Position numbers and translations under genes: made by a program. Of a stretch of DNA of 13,610 nt, positions 6,444 through 13,511 are shown one piece after another (positions within the stretch are counted from its first letter, which is position 1; every line of letters begins with the position of its first letter). The notes below the pieces were generated by a model. The model had not been told where the DNA came from. It was given only the letters and a program-made list of their open reading frames with translations, and did no database searches. Origin of the DNA: Planctomycetota bacterium (GTDB lineage Bacteria; Planctomycetota; Phycisphaerae; WQYP01; JAJZKY01); the NCBI GenBank assembly GCA_021803885.1, contig JAJZKY010000039.1:1-13610 (forward strand). Reading direction: 5' to 3'.

Positions 6444-8681
6444 ATGACCGAAGCCATTACATTTGATGCACAGCAGAAACTTTTTTTACTCCGCACGCAT
6501 CGGTCCTTTTATGCCATGCAGATTCTACCGAATGGTGAACTGGTACACGTTAAATTTGCGGCCATTGATCCTGCGGTACAGCCGTTGCGGTTGTCGCTGC
6601 TGGATGAGTATCCTGGAGCTGATTGGGCTTCCTGGGAAAATCAAACCCGCTTATGGGAATTTCCAGCCTTTGGCGACATTTCGTACCACGATGTTGCCGT
6701 GAAGGCGGCATTTCCTGCGGCCGGTGGACCGGTTGCCGCGCAGGATGCTGCCATTTATCCCATCCGCGATCTGCGCCCGCGCTATCGCCGCCATGAAATT
6801 CGTACCGATGCCGTCCCCGGGCTTTCGCCTGTGCATGGCCGGCCTGTACGTAAACAGGCCACGGCCCGGCAAACCTTGATCATCGATATGCAGGATATTG
6901 GCTTGGATTTTTGCGTGCGTCTGTTTTATCGCCTCACACCTGAATGGGATATCATTGAACGCTGGGCAGAGCTGGAAAACCGCACCACGATGCCGGTAAC
7001 TATTGAATCGCTGGCGTTTGCCACCATCCATCTGCCCCTGGGCGAATATGACTTGACACGCACGGCCGGTGCCTGGGCTAGGGAATTTATTCCGGTTACC
7101 CAATCTCTGCAGCAGGGATTGACAGTGCTTAAACAGCAGGGCCTCAACACCGGCCACAGTATTAACCCGGCCTTTTTAGTTCAACCTCGCGGCCAGGCCA
7201 TGCCGGAATCCGGCCCGACTTATTTTGGCGCACTGGCTTACTCCGGCAACTGGTCCATCCGTTTTGAATTACTGCCGACCGACCCTATCCGTATTCATGG
7301 CGGTTATGAAACTGATGATTTTGCGCTGCACCTGCCTCCGGGCGAAAGCCATACCACACCTGCCTTCGTCTTTGGCGTTGCAGACGATGGTGTTGACGGA
7401 GCAAGCCACCGCCTGCACAGTTTTGCCCGTGATTATGTTCTTCCTGTGCCGGTGCATACTTCTTCCCGTCCGGTGCTTTATAACAGTTGGGAAGCGGTAT
7501 ATTTTGATATGACCGTTGAAAGCCAGGTGCGGCTGGCCCGCATTGCCGCCGCCATTGGGGTGGAACTGTTTTGTGTGGACGATGGTTGGTTCAAGGGGCG
7601 TCGCTCGGATCATGCCGGCCTGGGCGATTGGGTGGTGGACCGGACTATTTTTCCGAATGGATTAAACCCGCTGATTGAGGAAGTCAAAAAACTGGGTATG
7701 AGGTTCGGTCTTTGGGTAGAGCCGGAAATGGTCAATCCGAATTCCGATTTGTACCGGGCCCATCCTGATTGGGTGCTGCATTTTCCTACCCGTCCACGTA
7801 CCGAATTGCGTCACCAGTTGATTCTTGATTTTGGCCGCCCTGAAGTTGTCCACCATGTGCATACCATGCTCGATGCCTTGCTTCAGGAGTACGATATTAC
7901 GTTCTTCAAGTGGGATATGAATCGCCATGCCATAGAGCCGGGCAGCGTGGCCGGGCAGGAAATCTGGTTTCGCCATGTTGCGGGTGTTTACGGCATTATG
8001 GATCAACTTCGTCAAAAATATCCGCGGCTGGAAATTCAATCCTGTTCCGGCGGGGGAGGGCGGGTGGATTTAGGCATATTGGGCCGCGTGGAACAGGTGT
8101 GGACCAGCGACAATACCGATGCCCTCGATCGTGTGTACATTCAAGATGGATTTTCTTTATTTTATCCGCCCGGAGTGATGGAATCCTGGGTCACACATGA
8201 ACACAATCACCAGACCGGACGGGTGCTTCCGCTGGAAGTCAGATTTGATACCGCCATGCGGGGTGTTCTGGGAATAGGCACGAATTTAGATCGCCTTTCC
8301 GCGGAAGAACTGGACACGTATCGCCGCAACATCGCCTTTTACCGCAAAATTCGTCCGATTATCGAGCAAGGCCGGCTGCATCGACTGACTACGGCGAGCG
8401 ATCATGGGGCCAGCGCCTGGCAAATGGTGCAGCCGGATGGTTCGCAAAGTGTTTATTCGCTGGTGGTGGTCCATTCGCTTTTGGGCCATCAGGTGCCATG
8501 TCACCCGTTGCGCGGCTTGGTGCCTGAAGCAACGTATCGCATTACCAATGCGTCGGAGCGCGAACTGCTTAGACTTTCCGGTGCCCAACTGATGACGCTG
8601 GGGCTGCCTGGCAATCATCAGCATATTTATGTGAAGGCGGGTATCCGCAGCCGCACGGTATTGCTTTCTCGTGTGGAGTAG
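6444..8681 (+). CDS. GH36-family alpha-galactosidase
   Basis: Retaining glycosidase that releases terminal alpha-1,6-linked galactose from raffinose-type sugars or galactomannan fragments. Length is 745 residues, normal for the large bacterial GH36 enzymes. The N-terminal beta-sandwich (about 1-320) includes a segment close to LENRTTMPVTIES. The TIM-barrel follows, with FCVDDGWFKGRR, FGLWVEPEMVNPNSDLY, the nucleophile motif FFKWDMNR (D491), the substrate-binding SCSGGGGR (533-540) and the acid/base motif WTSDNTD (D556). A C-terminal beta-domain closes the protein. No signal peptide is visible, so it is probably cytoplasmic and acts on imported oligosaccharides. The start is ATG 6444, with AGGA overlapping the upstream stop, 7 nt before. 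It is odd to find it behind a respiratory operon with no sugar transporter nearby. Substrate range within GH36 (galactose or N-acetylgalactosamine) cannot be settled from sequence. Confidence 0.94.
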   Translation: MTEAITFDAQQKLFLLRTHRSFYAMQILPNGELVHVKFAAIDPAVQPLRLSLLDEYPGADWASWENQTRLWEFPAFGDISYHDVAVKAAFPAAGGPVAAQDAAIYPIRDLRPRYRRHEIRTDAVPGLSPVHGRPVRKQATARQTLIIDMQDIGLDFCVRLFYRLTPEWDIIERWAELENRTTMPVTIESLAFATIHLPLGEYDLTRTAGAWAREFIPVTQSLQQGLTVLKQQGLNTGHSINPAFLVQPRGQAMPESGPTYFGALAYSGNWSIRFELLPTDPIRIHGGYETDDFALHLPPGESHTTPAFVFGVADDGVDGASHRLHSFARDYVLPVPVHTSSRPVLYNSWEAVYFDMTVESQVRLARIAAAIGVELFCVDDGWFKGRRSDHAGLGDWVVDRTIFPNGLNPLIEEVKKLGMRFGLWVEPEMVNPNSDLYRAHPDWVLHFPTRPRTELRHQLILDFGRPEVVHHVHTMLDALLQEYDITFFKWDMNRHAIEPGSVAGQEIWFRHVAGVYGIMDQLRQKYPRLEIQSCSGGGGRVDLGILGRVEQVWTSDNTDALDRVYIQDGFSLFYPPGVMESWVTHEHNHQTGRVLPLEVRFDTAMRGVLGIGTNLDRLSAEELDTYRRNIAFYRKIRPIIEQGRLHRLTTASDHGASAWQMVQPDGSQSVYSLVVVHSLLGHQVPCHPLRGLVPEATYRITNASERELLRLSGAQLMTLGLPGNHQHIYVKAGIRSRTVLLSRVE

Positions 8682-8721
8682 CTGGCCGCAGCGTACCTGT
8701 GTCCGGGGCCATACGGATTTC

Positions 8722-8741
8722 TGGGGAAATGTGCCTCCCCA
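8722..8741. terminator. Possible short stem at the convergent gene junction
   Basis: TGGGGA (8722-8727) and TCCCCA (8736-8741) form a perfect 6-bp stem with an 8-nt loop, in the 71-nt space between the convergently ending alpha-galactosidase and PfpI-family genes. This is where a two-way terminator would be expected. There is no T-tract on either side, so intrinsic termination is doubtful. Confidence 0.25.
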
Positions 8742-8752
8742 CCGAAGTGCTC

Positions 8753-9445
8753 TCATGTTTGGTGCGTACCCGCGGCTCGCCTCGTGATGCGGTCAATTAT
8801 TTCCAGGCGAGCCTGCTGAATCCCGGAACGAGCGACGCGGACAGCCTGGACAATATGGGCGTCGGCGCTGTCCGGGTTATTATCCGGAAAGGGCGGCTGG
8901 AGATTGTATTGCAACAGCAATTGCCGTTCCCGCGCGGTAGTTTCGCCGACGATCATGGCCGCCAGAGCCAGGCCTAAGTCGATACCTGCAGTCACGCCCC
9001 CACCGGTTACGCGGTTGCGGTCCACCACGACGCGCTGCGGACAGGGAACAGCTCCGAATTTGGCCAGAAGATCCAAAGACAGCCAATGCGTGGTGGCCCG
9101 ATAGCCCCGCAGCAGTCCCGCCGCTCCGAGGGCCAACGCTCCGGTGCATACGGAGGTTATCCATTGGGCTTCCGCTGCGCGCCCGGTGAGAAAATCCATC
9201 CAGAGGTTATCTTCCATAATGCGGTTAATCCCGGAGCCGCCAGGAATAATCAGCACATCCAATGCTGGAGCCGAAGCGAACGTGCAATCCGGCGCAATAC
9301 GCATGGAGCCTTCAGCTCGCACCAGCCCGGCGCTGGCCGCGACGAGAATCGTCTGGATGTTGGGCAGGCCCGTAAGGGCCTCATACGGCCCTGCAATATC
9401 CAATGCGGTCATGTCTTCAAAAATAAAACAGCCGACGGTAATCAT
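8753..9445 (-). CDS. DJ-1/PfpI-family protein, isonitrile hydratase-like
   Basis: A 230-residue protein of the class-I glutamine amidotransferase-like (DJ-1/PfpI) fold. The nucleophile elbow is SVCTGALALGAAG with C100. The other family hallmarks are FEDMTALDIAGPYEAL (D16), VLIIPGG (64-70), RATTHW and VTGGGVTAGIDLGLAL. The CTG motif, D16 and length match the isonitrile hydratase/ThiJ-like branch rather than the intracellular protease branch. No DNA-binding domain is attached. The start is ATG 9445, because GGAG lies 7 nt upstream; an in-frame GTG at 9451 would leave only 1 nt between GGAG and the start. It begins 33 nt after the second permease gene on the same strand, so it is probably the last gene of the metal-transport operon. 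The true substrate is unknown, and a stress or detoxification role is only inferred from the family. Confidence 0.87.
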   Translation of the reverse strand: MITVGCFIFEDMTALDIAGPYEALTGLPNIQTILVAASAGLVRAEGSMRIAPDCTFASAPALDVLIIPGGSGINRIMEDNLWMDFLTGRAAEAQWITSVCTGALALGAAGLLRGYRATTHWLSLDLLAKFGAVPCPQRVVVDRNRVTGGGVTAGIDLGLALAAMIVGETTARERQLLLQYNLQPPFPDNNPDSADAHIVQAVRVARSGIQQARLEIIDRITRRAAGTHQT

Positions 9446-9478
9446 GAACACACTCCGGCCGCAGCCCCTTGTCGTGAT

Positions 9479-10345
9479 TCAGGCTTCGCCAGGCTGCGCC
9501 GCCAGAATCAACTTCATAGACGAGTTTTTCATGGTCGTCGGCAGGGCTGTGGAAAACCAGCGGTGTCGAATATACCGAAACATTCGGGCGCTGGTAAAGA
9601 GCAACGCGCCCATAGTTCCGACAAAAAAGCCGATCGGCCAGTTGGTCCAGAACGACAAGGCAATAGCCAGCCACATCATTCCCACGGAAAACATGACCGC
9701 TAATACCAGGGCCTGCAACGGACGTGCGGAGAGGCTTTGAGCCGCTGCGGCAGGTGCGATGAGTAAGCTGAAAACCAGCAATGCGCCCACCACCGGCATG
9801 GCCATGGCCGTAACCAGTCCCAGCAACCCCAGAAAAATAATGTCAATAACGCCTGCGCTGATGCCACGCGAGATGGCCAGTTCCGGGAATGCTGATTGCA
9901 ACAGCAACGGCCGATACAGGCTCATGGCCCCAATCAGCACCAGCGAAGCAATGGTGGCCACCGGCCATAAATCCGCCGCGGAAATGCCCAGCACCTGTCC
10001 GAACAGCAAAGAAAACACTGCCGGTGCATACGTGTTAGTCATGCTAAGCAGCAGCGAGCCGACCGCCAGAAGTGTTACCAGCACCAGTCCGGCTGCGACA
10101 TCCTTGCGCCAGAGTTTCTGGAGCTGGTGCAGCAGCACCACGGCGAGAGTTACGAAGCCCATGAGTCCCCATAGCGGCTGAATTCCCAGAAGTTGAGCTG
10201 CGGCTGCACCGGGAAAAGTTGCCAGGGGCAGGGCATGGGCCGCAAAGGCCGATCGCCGCAATACCACGAAAAACCCCAGAATGCCCGCAGTTACCGCGAT
10301 GATCGTGGAGGCGATCCAGGTATGGATCATAAAAATGTCGAACAT
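9479..10345 (-). CDS. Zn/Mn-type ABC transporter permease (ABC-3 family), second copy
   Basis: Inner-membrane channel subunit of a metal uptake ABC transporter, 288 residues with about eight hydrophobic helices. Family features are the early segment FFVVLRRSAFAAHALPLATFPGAAAAQLLG, the RPLLLQSAFPELAISRGIS loop and the MPVVGALLVFSLLIAPAAAA segment near the end. It is about as long as its neighbour but clearly different in sequence, so the two may form a heterodimer like TroC/TroD. The start is ATG 10345, 7 nt after the stop of the upstream permease, with a GGAGG that overlaps that stop. The longer reading to 10393 would run into the neighbour's coding region without a ribosome site. The C-terminus is a basic cytoplasmic tail. 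The metal carried is not evident from this subunit. Confidence 0.9.
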   Translation of the reverse strand: MFDIFMIHTWIASTIIAVTAGILGFFVVLRRSAFAAHALPLATFPGAAAAQLLGIQPLWGLMGFVTLAVVLLHQLQKLWRKDVAAGLVLVTLLAVGSLLLSMTNTYAPAVFSLLFGQVLGISAADLWPVATIASLVLIGAMSLYRPLLLQSAFPELAISRGISAGVIDIIFLGLLGLVTAMAMPVVGALLVFSLLIAPAAAAQSLSARPLQALVLAVMFSVGMMWLAIALSFWTNWPIGFFVGTMGALLFTSARMFRYIRHRWFSTALPTTMKNSSMKLILAAQPGEA

Positions 10346-10352
10346 ATTTGTT

Positions 10353-11258
10353 TTAACCTCCGGCGTAGGCCGCCATCGGCATGGCTCTGACAAACCGCCT
10401 CCGCCGTACGTACTGCAGGGGAACGCTGGTCAGGTAGCTTAAAAAGATAATCGTTACCACAAAAAAACTCACCGGCCACGCGCGGCCGGCAAACCAGTAA
10501 TAGCTTTCATACGCCATCCAGATGCCGCACCAAACCGCCGTTAATCCCAGCAGCATCGCCAGCAGGATAGCCACGCCTGGTCGGCGGCTGATGCGCACAG
10601 CGGCCCCGGCCGGTCCGATGACCAGCGCCGAGGCCAGCACTGCCCCTACCGAAAGGGCGGCCAAAGCCACAGCCGCGGCCAGCGTCAGCAGGTGCAGCAA
10701 TCCCACCCATCTGGTGGAAATGCCCCGTGTGGTGGCCAGTTCCGGATCTACCATGCTCAAAAGCAGCGGCCGGTACAGAATTGCCATCATGACTAAAGCT
10801 GCGGCGGCTGTCATCATGGCCGGCAATCGCAGACTCGCCGGGAATGTAAACATGGAGCCAAACATCACCGTCACTGCCGTACCGGTGGTATTGGTAGTGG
10901 TTGTATCCAGGTACAGAAAAAGGGCGGACAGCCCGATGCCCGCTCCCAGTACAATACCCGTTGCCACATCCTGTTCGCGGGCCCGGCGCACCCCCAGAAA
11001 TTCCAGGCTCACCGCCGCTATCCCGGCAATTCCCAGAAACCCTGCCAGCGGACTGATTCCCAAAAGAAAAGACGCCGAACCGCCGGCGCTGCTGACATCT
11101 CCCAGGGCATGGCCGGCAAAGGCGTAGCCGCGCAAGATGGTAAATACGCCAATGACGGCACATACCACCGCCGCACTGCCTCCCACCAGCAACGCGGTCT
11201 GCACGGAACCGCTGTCCAAAAAACTCCAATGTAAAATATGGGCCAGCCAAGTCAACAT
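10353..11258 (-). CDS. Zn/Mn-type ABC transporter permease (ABC-3 family), first copy
   Basis: Membrane-spanning permease of 301 residues with about eight hydrophobic helices. It matches the ABC-3 family by FTILRGYAFAGHALGDVSSAGG near the N-terminus, by the RPLLLSMVDPELATTRGIS coupling loop, and by SVGAVLASALVIGPAGAA. The C-terminus carries a basic QYVRRRRFVR stretch. The ATG at 11258 directly follows the TAA of the ATPase gene (TAAATG), so the two are almost certainly translationally coupled. Its stop lies 7 nt before the second permease. A Thr-rich external loop (LDTTTTNTTGT) is unusual and of unknown use. The family call is firm; the metal is not known. Confidence 0.92.
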   Translation of the reverse strand: MLTWLAHILHWSFLDSGSVQTALLVGGSAAVVCAVIGVFTILRGYAFAGHALGDVSSAGGSASFLLGISPLAGFLGIAGIAAVSLEFLGVRRAREQDVATGIVLGAGIGLSALFLYLDTTTTNTTGTAVTVMFGSMFTFPASLRLPAMMTAAAALVMMAILYRPLLLSMVDPELATTRGISTRWVGLLHLLTLAAAVALAALSVGAVLASALVIGPAGAAVRISRRPGVAILLAMLLGLTAVWCGIWMAYESYYWFAGRAWPVSFFVVTIIFLSYLTSVPLQYVRRRRFVRAMPMAAYAGG

Positions 11259-12146
11259 TTACGCCTGACCCCCGCTGGCGGAGCCGTTGGGCATCAGGTA
11301 GCAGCCGTCTTCTCCTGCCTGTGCGTCGGCATGCGGCAACACCAGCACCCGTCCGCCATGCTCGATAACCGCTACGGGATAACCATAGAGTATGCTCAAC
11401 GTTGCCGATTGCACAACCTCGCGCACACTCCCGCTGGCCGCCCGGCCTTTGGCCAGATAAACAATATGATCCATCACCGGCAGCAGCGGGTTCATATCAT
11501 GGGCGGTTACCAGAACCGCAATACCGTGTACCCGGGTTAAATGGCCCAGCAATCCGGCTAATTCATTGGCCGAACGAAAATCGAGATTAGCCAGCGGTTC
11601 GTCGAGCAAAAGTAATCGCGGCCGCCGGGCCAACGCGTGGGCAATGACCGCCCGTTGCTGCTGGCCGCCGGAAAGCTCGCCGATACGCTGGTAAGCAAAA
11701 TCCTGGGCACCCACGGCATCCAGTGCGGCCATAACCTGCTGGTGAAGCCGCCGGGAAAACCACCTGGGCCCCAGACGATGACCATCGCACCCCAGTTGTA
11801 CCAGATCATAGACGCGCATGGGCAAATCCGGGGCGAAATTGATTTTTTGCGGTACATAACCCACCAGGTCGCGGGACTTGCGCGGTGAAAGCCCGCTGAT
11901 GCTTACCTGGCCATGGGGGGAAGGTTGCACTCCAATCAGGCTGCGCAGCAGGGTGGTTTTGCCCGCTCCATTTTCTCCGATCAGACCACAGAGTTGCCCG
12001 GGTTGCAGCGCAAAGGTAACCCCCTGCAACAGCATCCGGCCGCCAATGCTTACCGTGAGGTCCTCTACGGCCAGCACCGACGCACAGTTGGCATCAGCGT
12101 GATGGTCTGATGGAACGGGGGGAGGCAGAGTGGTATGTTCGTGCAT
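11259..12146 (-). CDS. Metal ABC transporter ATP-binding protein (ZnuC/TroB-like)
   Basis: Cytoplasmic ATPase that powers the two permeases, about 295 residues. All nucleotide-binding motifs are intact: Walker A GENGAGKTT (57-65), Q-loop Q100, signature LSGGQQQR (158-165), Walker B LLLLDEP (178-184) and H-loop H216. The N-terminal 20 residues before the ATPase fold are rich in His, Asp and Pro and end in a Cys (MHEHTT...SDHHADANC), which is unusual for this subunit and might bind metal. The start is ATG 12146, preceded by GGAG at long spacing (11 nt). An in-frame ATG at 12194 has no ribosome site and lies inside an RNA hairpin, so it is less likely. Gene order (binding protein, ATPase, two permeases) fits a high-affinity uptake system. 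Confidence 0.92.
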   Translation of the reverse strand: MHEHTTLPPPVPSDHHADANCASVLAVEDLTVSIGGRMLLQGVTFALQPGQLCGLIGENGAGKTTLLRSLIGVQPSPHGQVSISGLSPRKSRDLVGYVPQKINFAPDLPMRVYDLVQLGCDGHRLGPRWFSRRLHQQVMAALDAVGAQDFAYQRIGELSGGQQQRAVIAHALARRPRLLLLDEPLANLDFRSANELAGLLGHLTRVHGIAVLVTAHDMNPLLPVMDHIVYLAKGRAASGSVREVVQSATLSILYGYPVAVIEHGGRVLVLPHADAQAGEDGCYLMPNGSASGGQA

Positions 12147-12182
12147 CGTTATCACTGCTCCGTGGGTTGAGGCCCTGGCACA

Positions 12183-12214
12183 AAACCTTAGCATCTTGAC
12201 GATGGCAGAGGTTT
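12183..12214 (-). other. Intercistronic RNA hairpin between binding-protein and ATPase genes
   Basis: AAACCT (12183-12188) is the exact reverse complement of AGGTTT (12209-12214), and within this CATC (12192-12195) pairs with GATG (12201-12204). The whole forms an irregular hairpin in the 87-nt gap after the binding-protein stop. Transport operons often place such structures here, to keep the binding protein in excess over the membrane parts by protecting upstream mRNA or causing partial termination. Only a short T-run (TTTT, counting the last stem bases) follows on the transcribed strand, so attenuation would be weak. The pairing is seen; the role is inferred. Confidence 0.45.
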
Positions 12215-12233
12215 ATGGAATCGCCGCCCGCTG

Positions 12234-13175
12234 CTATTTCAGAACGGTGGTGGAAATACCACGCGTCAGCGCCAAGTGCAAAGCCTTTACTTCGGCCAGC
12301 ATCCAGCGCTGGTAACTGTAACCGGTGGGCATGGTTTCGTACACACCCACCACTGGAATGTGCGACTTTTCCGCCAGGTGGAGGAATGAGGCGGTAAGAG
12401 GGTCCGTCACCTGTTGATTATAGACGAACACCTTGACCAGATGCTGCCGCAAAAGCCGCTTTTGAATGCTCACATCCTGCGGCGCAGGGTCGGTACCATT
12501 CATGATGGCCGCTTGCAGCGTCCATGGGGTTTTGATTTGGCAGCCCGTCGCCTCCAGCATGTAATCGCCCACCGGCTCCGTGACGGCCACGGGCGTACCA
12601 CCGAACTTGGCTTTGAAAGCGGCTATCGCCGCATACCAGGGTTTCAGCGAAGCATCAAATATTTTGAGATTGGTGTTGAAATATCGCGCATGAGCGGCGT
12701 CCAACTTACCCAGCGCCGTGGCAATCGCCGCCGCCACTTTTGGCATGGTGCCAGGCTTGTACCACAGGTGCGGGTTGGGTGTATTTTCCGGCAATCCCAG
12801 CAGTTGCTGCGCCACAATCACCTGGCGGTGGGCATTGGGGGCCGCGGCCAGAATCTTTTTTACCCAGGTGTCATATCCGAGTCCATTGCGGACGATGAGC
12901 TGCGCCCCGGCTACCTCCATGGCCACGGAAGGACTGGCCTCAAAAACGTGCGGATCGGTATTAGGATTGCTGACAATGGATCTGACCTGCACATATTTTC
13001 CGCCGATCTGGGCAATAACATTGGCATACTGATTTTCCACTCCGATAGCCCGGATTTTGGCCTGGGCGGCTGGCGCCATGCCCAAACTCAGAATCGCCGC
13101 TGCAATCGTGGTTAACCATGCCGTGGTCCGCAATAGAAAACGGGCTGTGCCGCTGGGATGAATAGATTCATCCAT
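12234..13175 (-). CDS. Periplasmic Zn/Mn-type metal-binding protein (ZnuA/TroA-like, cluster A-I)
   Basis: Captures a divalent metal outside the membrane and hands it to the permeases; 313 residues with a signal peptide (h-region about 19-33, cleavage near AQA-K at 39/40). Ligand motifs of the family are DPHVFEASP (H76), NPHLWYKP (H136) and VTEPVGDY (E200). The glutamate at the third position is as in Mn-binding PsaA/MntC, where zinc ZnuA proteins usually have histidine. The usual fourth acidic ligand is not obvious: the expected segment reads VYNQQVTDP, so D258 or N253 might take its place. The His-rich loop of many zinc proteins is absent. The start is ATG 13175, with AAGGAG at 7 nt spacing. 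The longer frame to 13277 begins at or before the predicted transcription start. First gene of the metal operon. Family call firm; metal unresolved. Confidence 0.92.
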   Translation of the reverse strand: MDESIHPSGTARFLLRTTAWLTTIAAAILSLGMAPAAQAKIRAIGVENQYANVIAQIGGKYVQVRSIVSNPNTDPHVFEASPSVAMEVAGAQLIVRNGLGYDTWVKKILAAAPNAHRQVIVAQQLLGLPENTPNPHLWYKPGTMPKVAAAIATALGKLDAAHARYFNTNLKIFDASLKPWYAAIAAFKAKFGGTPVAVTEPVGDYMLEATGCQIKTPWTLQAAIMNGTDPAPQDVSIQKRLLRQHLVKVFVYNQQVTDPLTASFLHLAEKSHIPVVGVYETMPTGYSYQRWMLAEVKALHLALTRGISTTVLK

Positions 13176-13221
13176 GGGTATTCTCCTTTTATGTATTAGA
13201 TCACAAGACGGATTTACAATA

Positions 13222-13249
13222 CCGGCGTGTTCACAGGCATGTTTGCCGG
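13222..13249 (-). other. GC-rich foldable segment in the metal operon leader
   Basis: CCGGC (13222-13226) and GCCGG (13245-13249) can pair across an 18-nt loop in the leader of about 97 nt between the predicted transcription start and the binding-protein gene. A neighbouring run with GGCCGGCC offers alternative pairings. I do not recognise a known riboswitch class here. Confidence 0.2.
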
Positions 13250-13279
13250 GCCGGCCACCCGCGGACGACACAAGCACTA

Positions 13280-13308
13280 TTTATACAAGGTATAACATTT
13301 CTAGTCAA
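13280..13308 (-). promoter_or_regulatory. Sigma70-type promoter of the metal uptake operon
   Basis: Read on the minus strand: -35 TTGACT (13303-13308), a 17-bp spacer, and -10 TATAAA (13280-13285). Each hexamer differs from consensus at one position and the spacing is ideal. Transcription would start near 13273 and give a leader of about 97 nt before ATG 13175. The promoter is strong as drawn, which fits a gene set that needs repression when metal is sufficient. Confidence 0.75.
13281..13295. promoter_or_regulatory. Operator 1: perfect 6-3-6 palindrome over the promoter
   Basis: TTATACAAGGTATAA is an exact inverted repeat of TTATAC around a 3-bp centre. It covers most of the -10 element and the adjoining spacer of the promoter above, so a dimeric repressor bound here would block RNA polymerase. 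Metal sensors of the DtxR/MntR or Fur/Zur families bind palindromes in this kind of position. Which family applies cannot be told from the site alone. Confidence 0.65.
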
Positions 13309-13332
13309 GCAGGCACCATACAATATCAAACG

Positions 13333-13347
13333 TTATACGACGTATAT
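13333..13347. promoter_or_regulatory. Operator 2: near-perfect copy of the same palindrome
   Basis: TTATACGACGTATAT repeats the TTATAC-N3-GTATA(A/T) pattern with one mismatched end position. Its centre (13340) is 52 bp from the centre of operator 1 (13288), close to five helical turns, so two bound dimers would face the same side of the DNA. It overlaps a TATATT (13343-13348) that could act as a -10 for rightward transcription, though no good -35 is visible for that. Confidence 0.5.
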
Positions 13348-13511
13348 TTCCTTCGGTTCGATATGCGGATGCTGCAGCCCAATTGTAATTCCATCGCAGC
13401 AATTTCTCCGGTTGTCAGCAATTGTGCCGTATATATTCAAAATAATGCCGACCCAAAGTCGCCTTCTGGTCCTGACGGGAAGCAAACTGCACCAGCGACA
13501 ATTGAGCAGTC

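Noticed and set aside
8722..8741. Strong bidirectional terminator at the convergent junction
   Set aside because: The 6-bp stem is perfect but lacks a T-tract on both strands, so it is kept only as a low-confidence feature.
8699..8977. A plus-strand frame just after the alpha-galactosidase gene
   Set aside because: It reads antisense into the end of the PfpI-family gene and has no homology signal that I recognise.
9086..9740. Two long plus-strand frames across the PfpI-family and second permease genes
   Set aside because: They are antisense to two genes with intact family motifs, cross the gene boundary, and show no recognisable domain.
10507..11250. A long Gly/Arg/Ser-rich minus-strand frame within the first permease gene
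   Set aside because: Frame-shifted shadow of the permease, which has a clear family match and couples exactly to its neighbours.
13176..13280. Riboswitch in the metal operon leader
   Set aside because: The leader is GC-rich and can fold, but I could not match it to the yybP-ykoY or another known metal riboswitch layout.
13429..13434. Third operator built on GTATAT
   Set aside because: Only one half-site matches; the opposite arm shows no TTATAC-like sequence.
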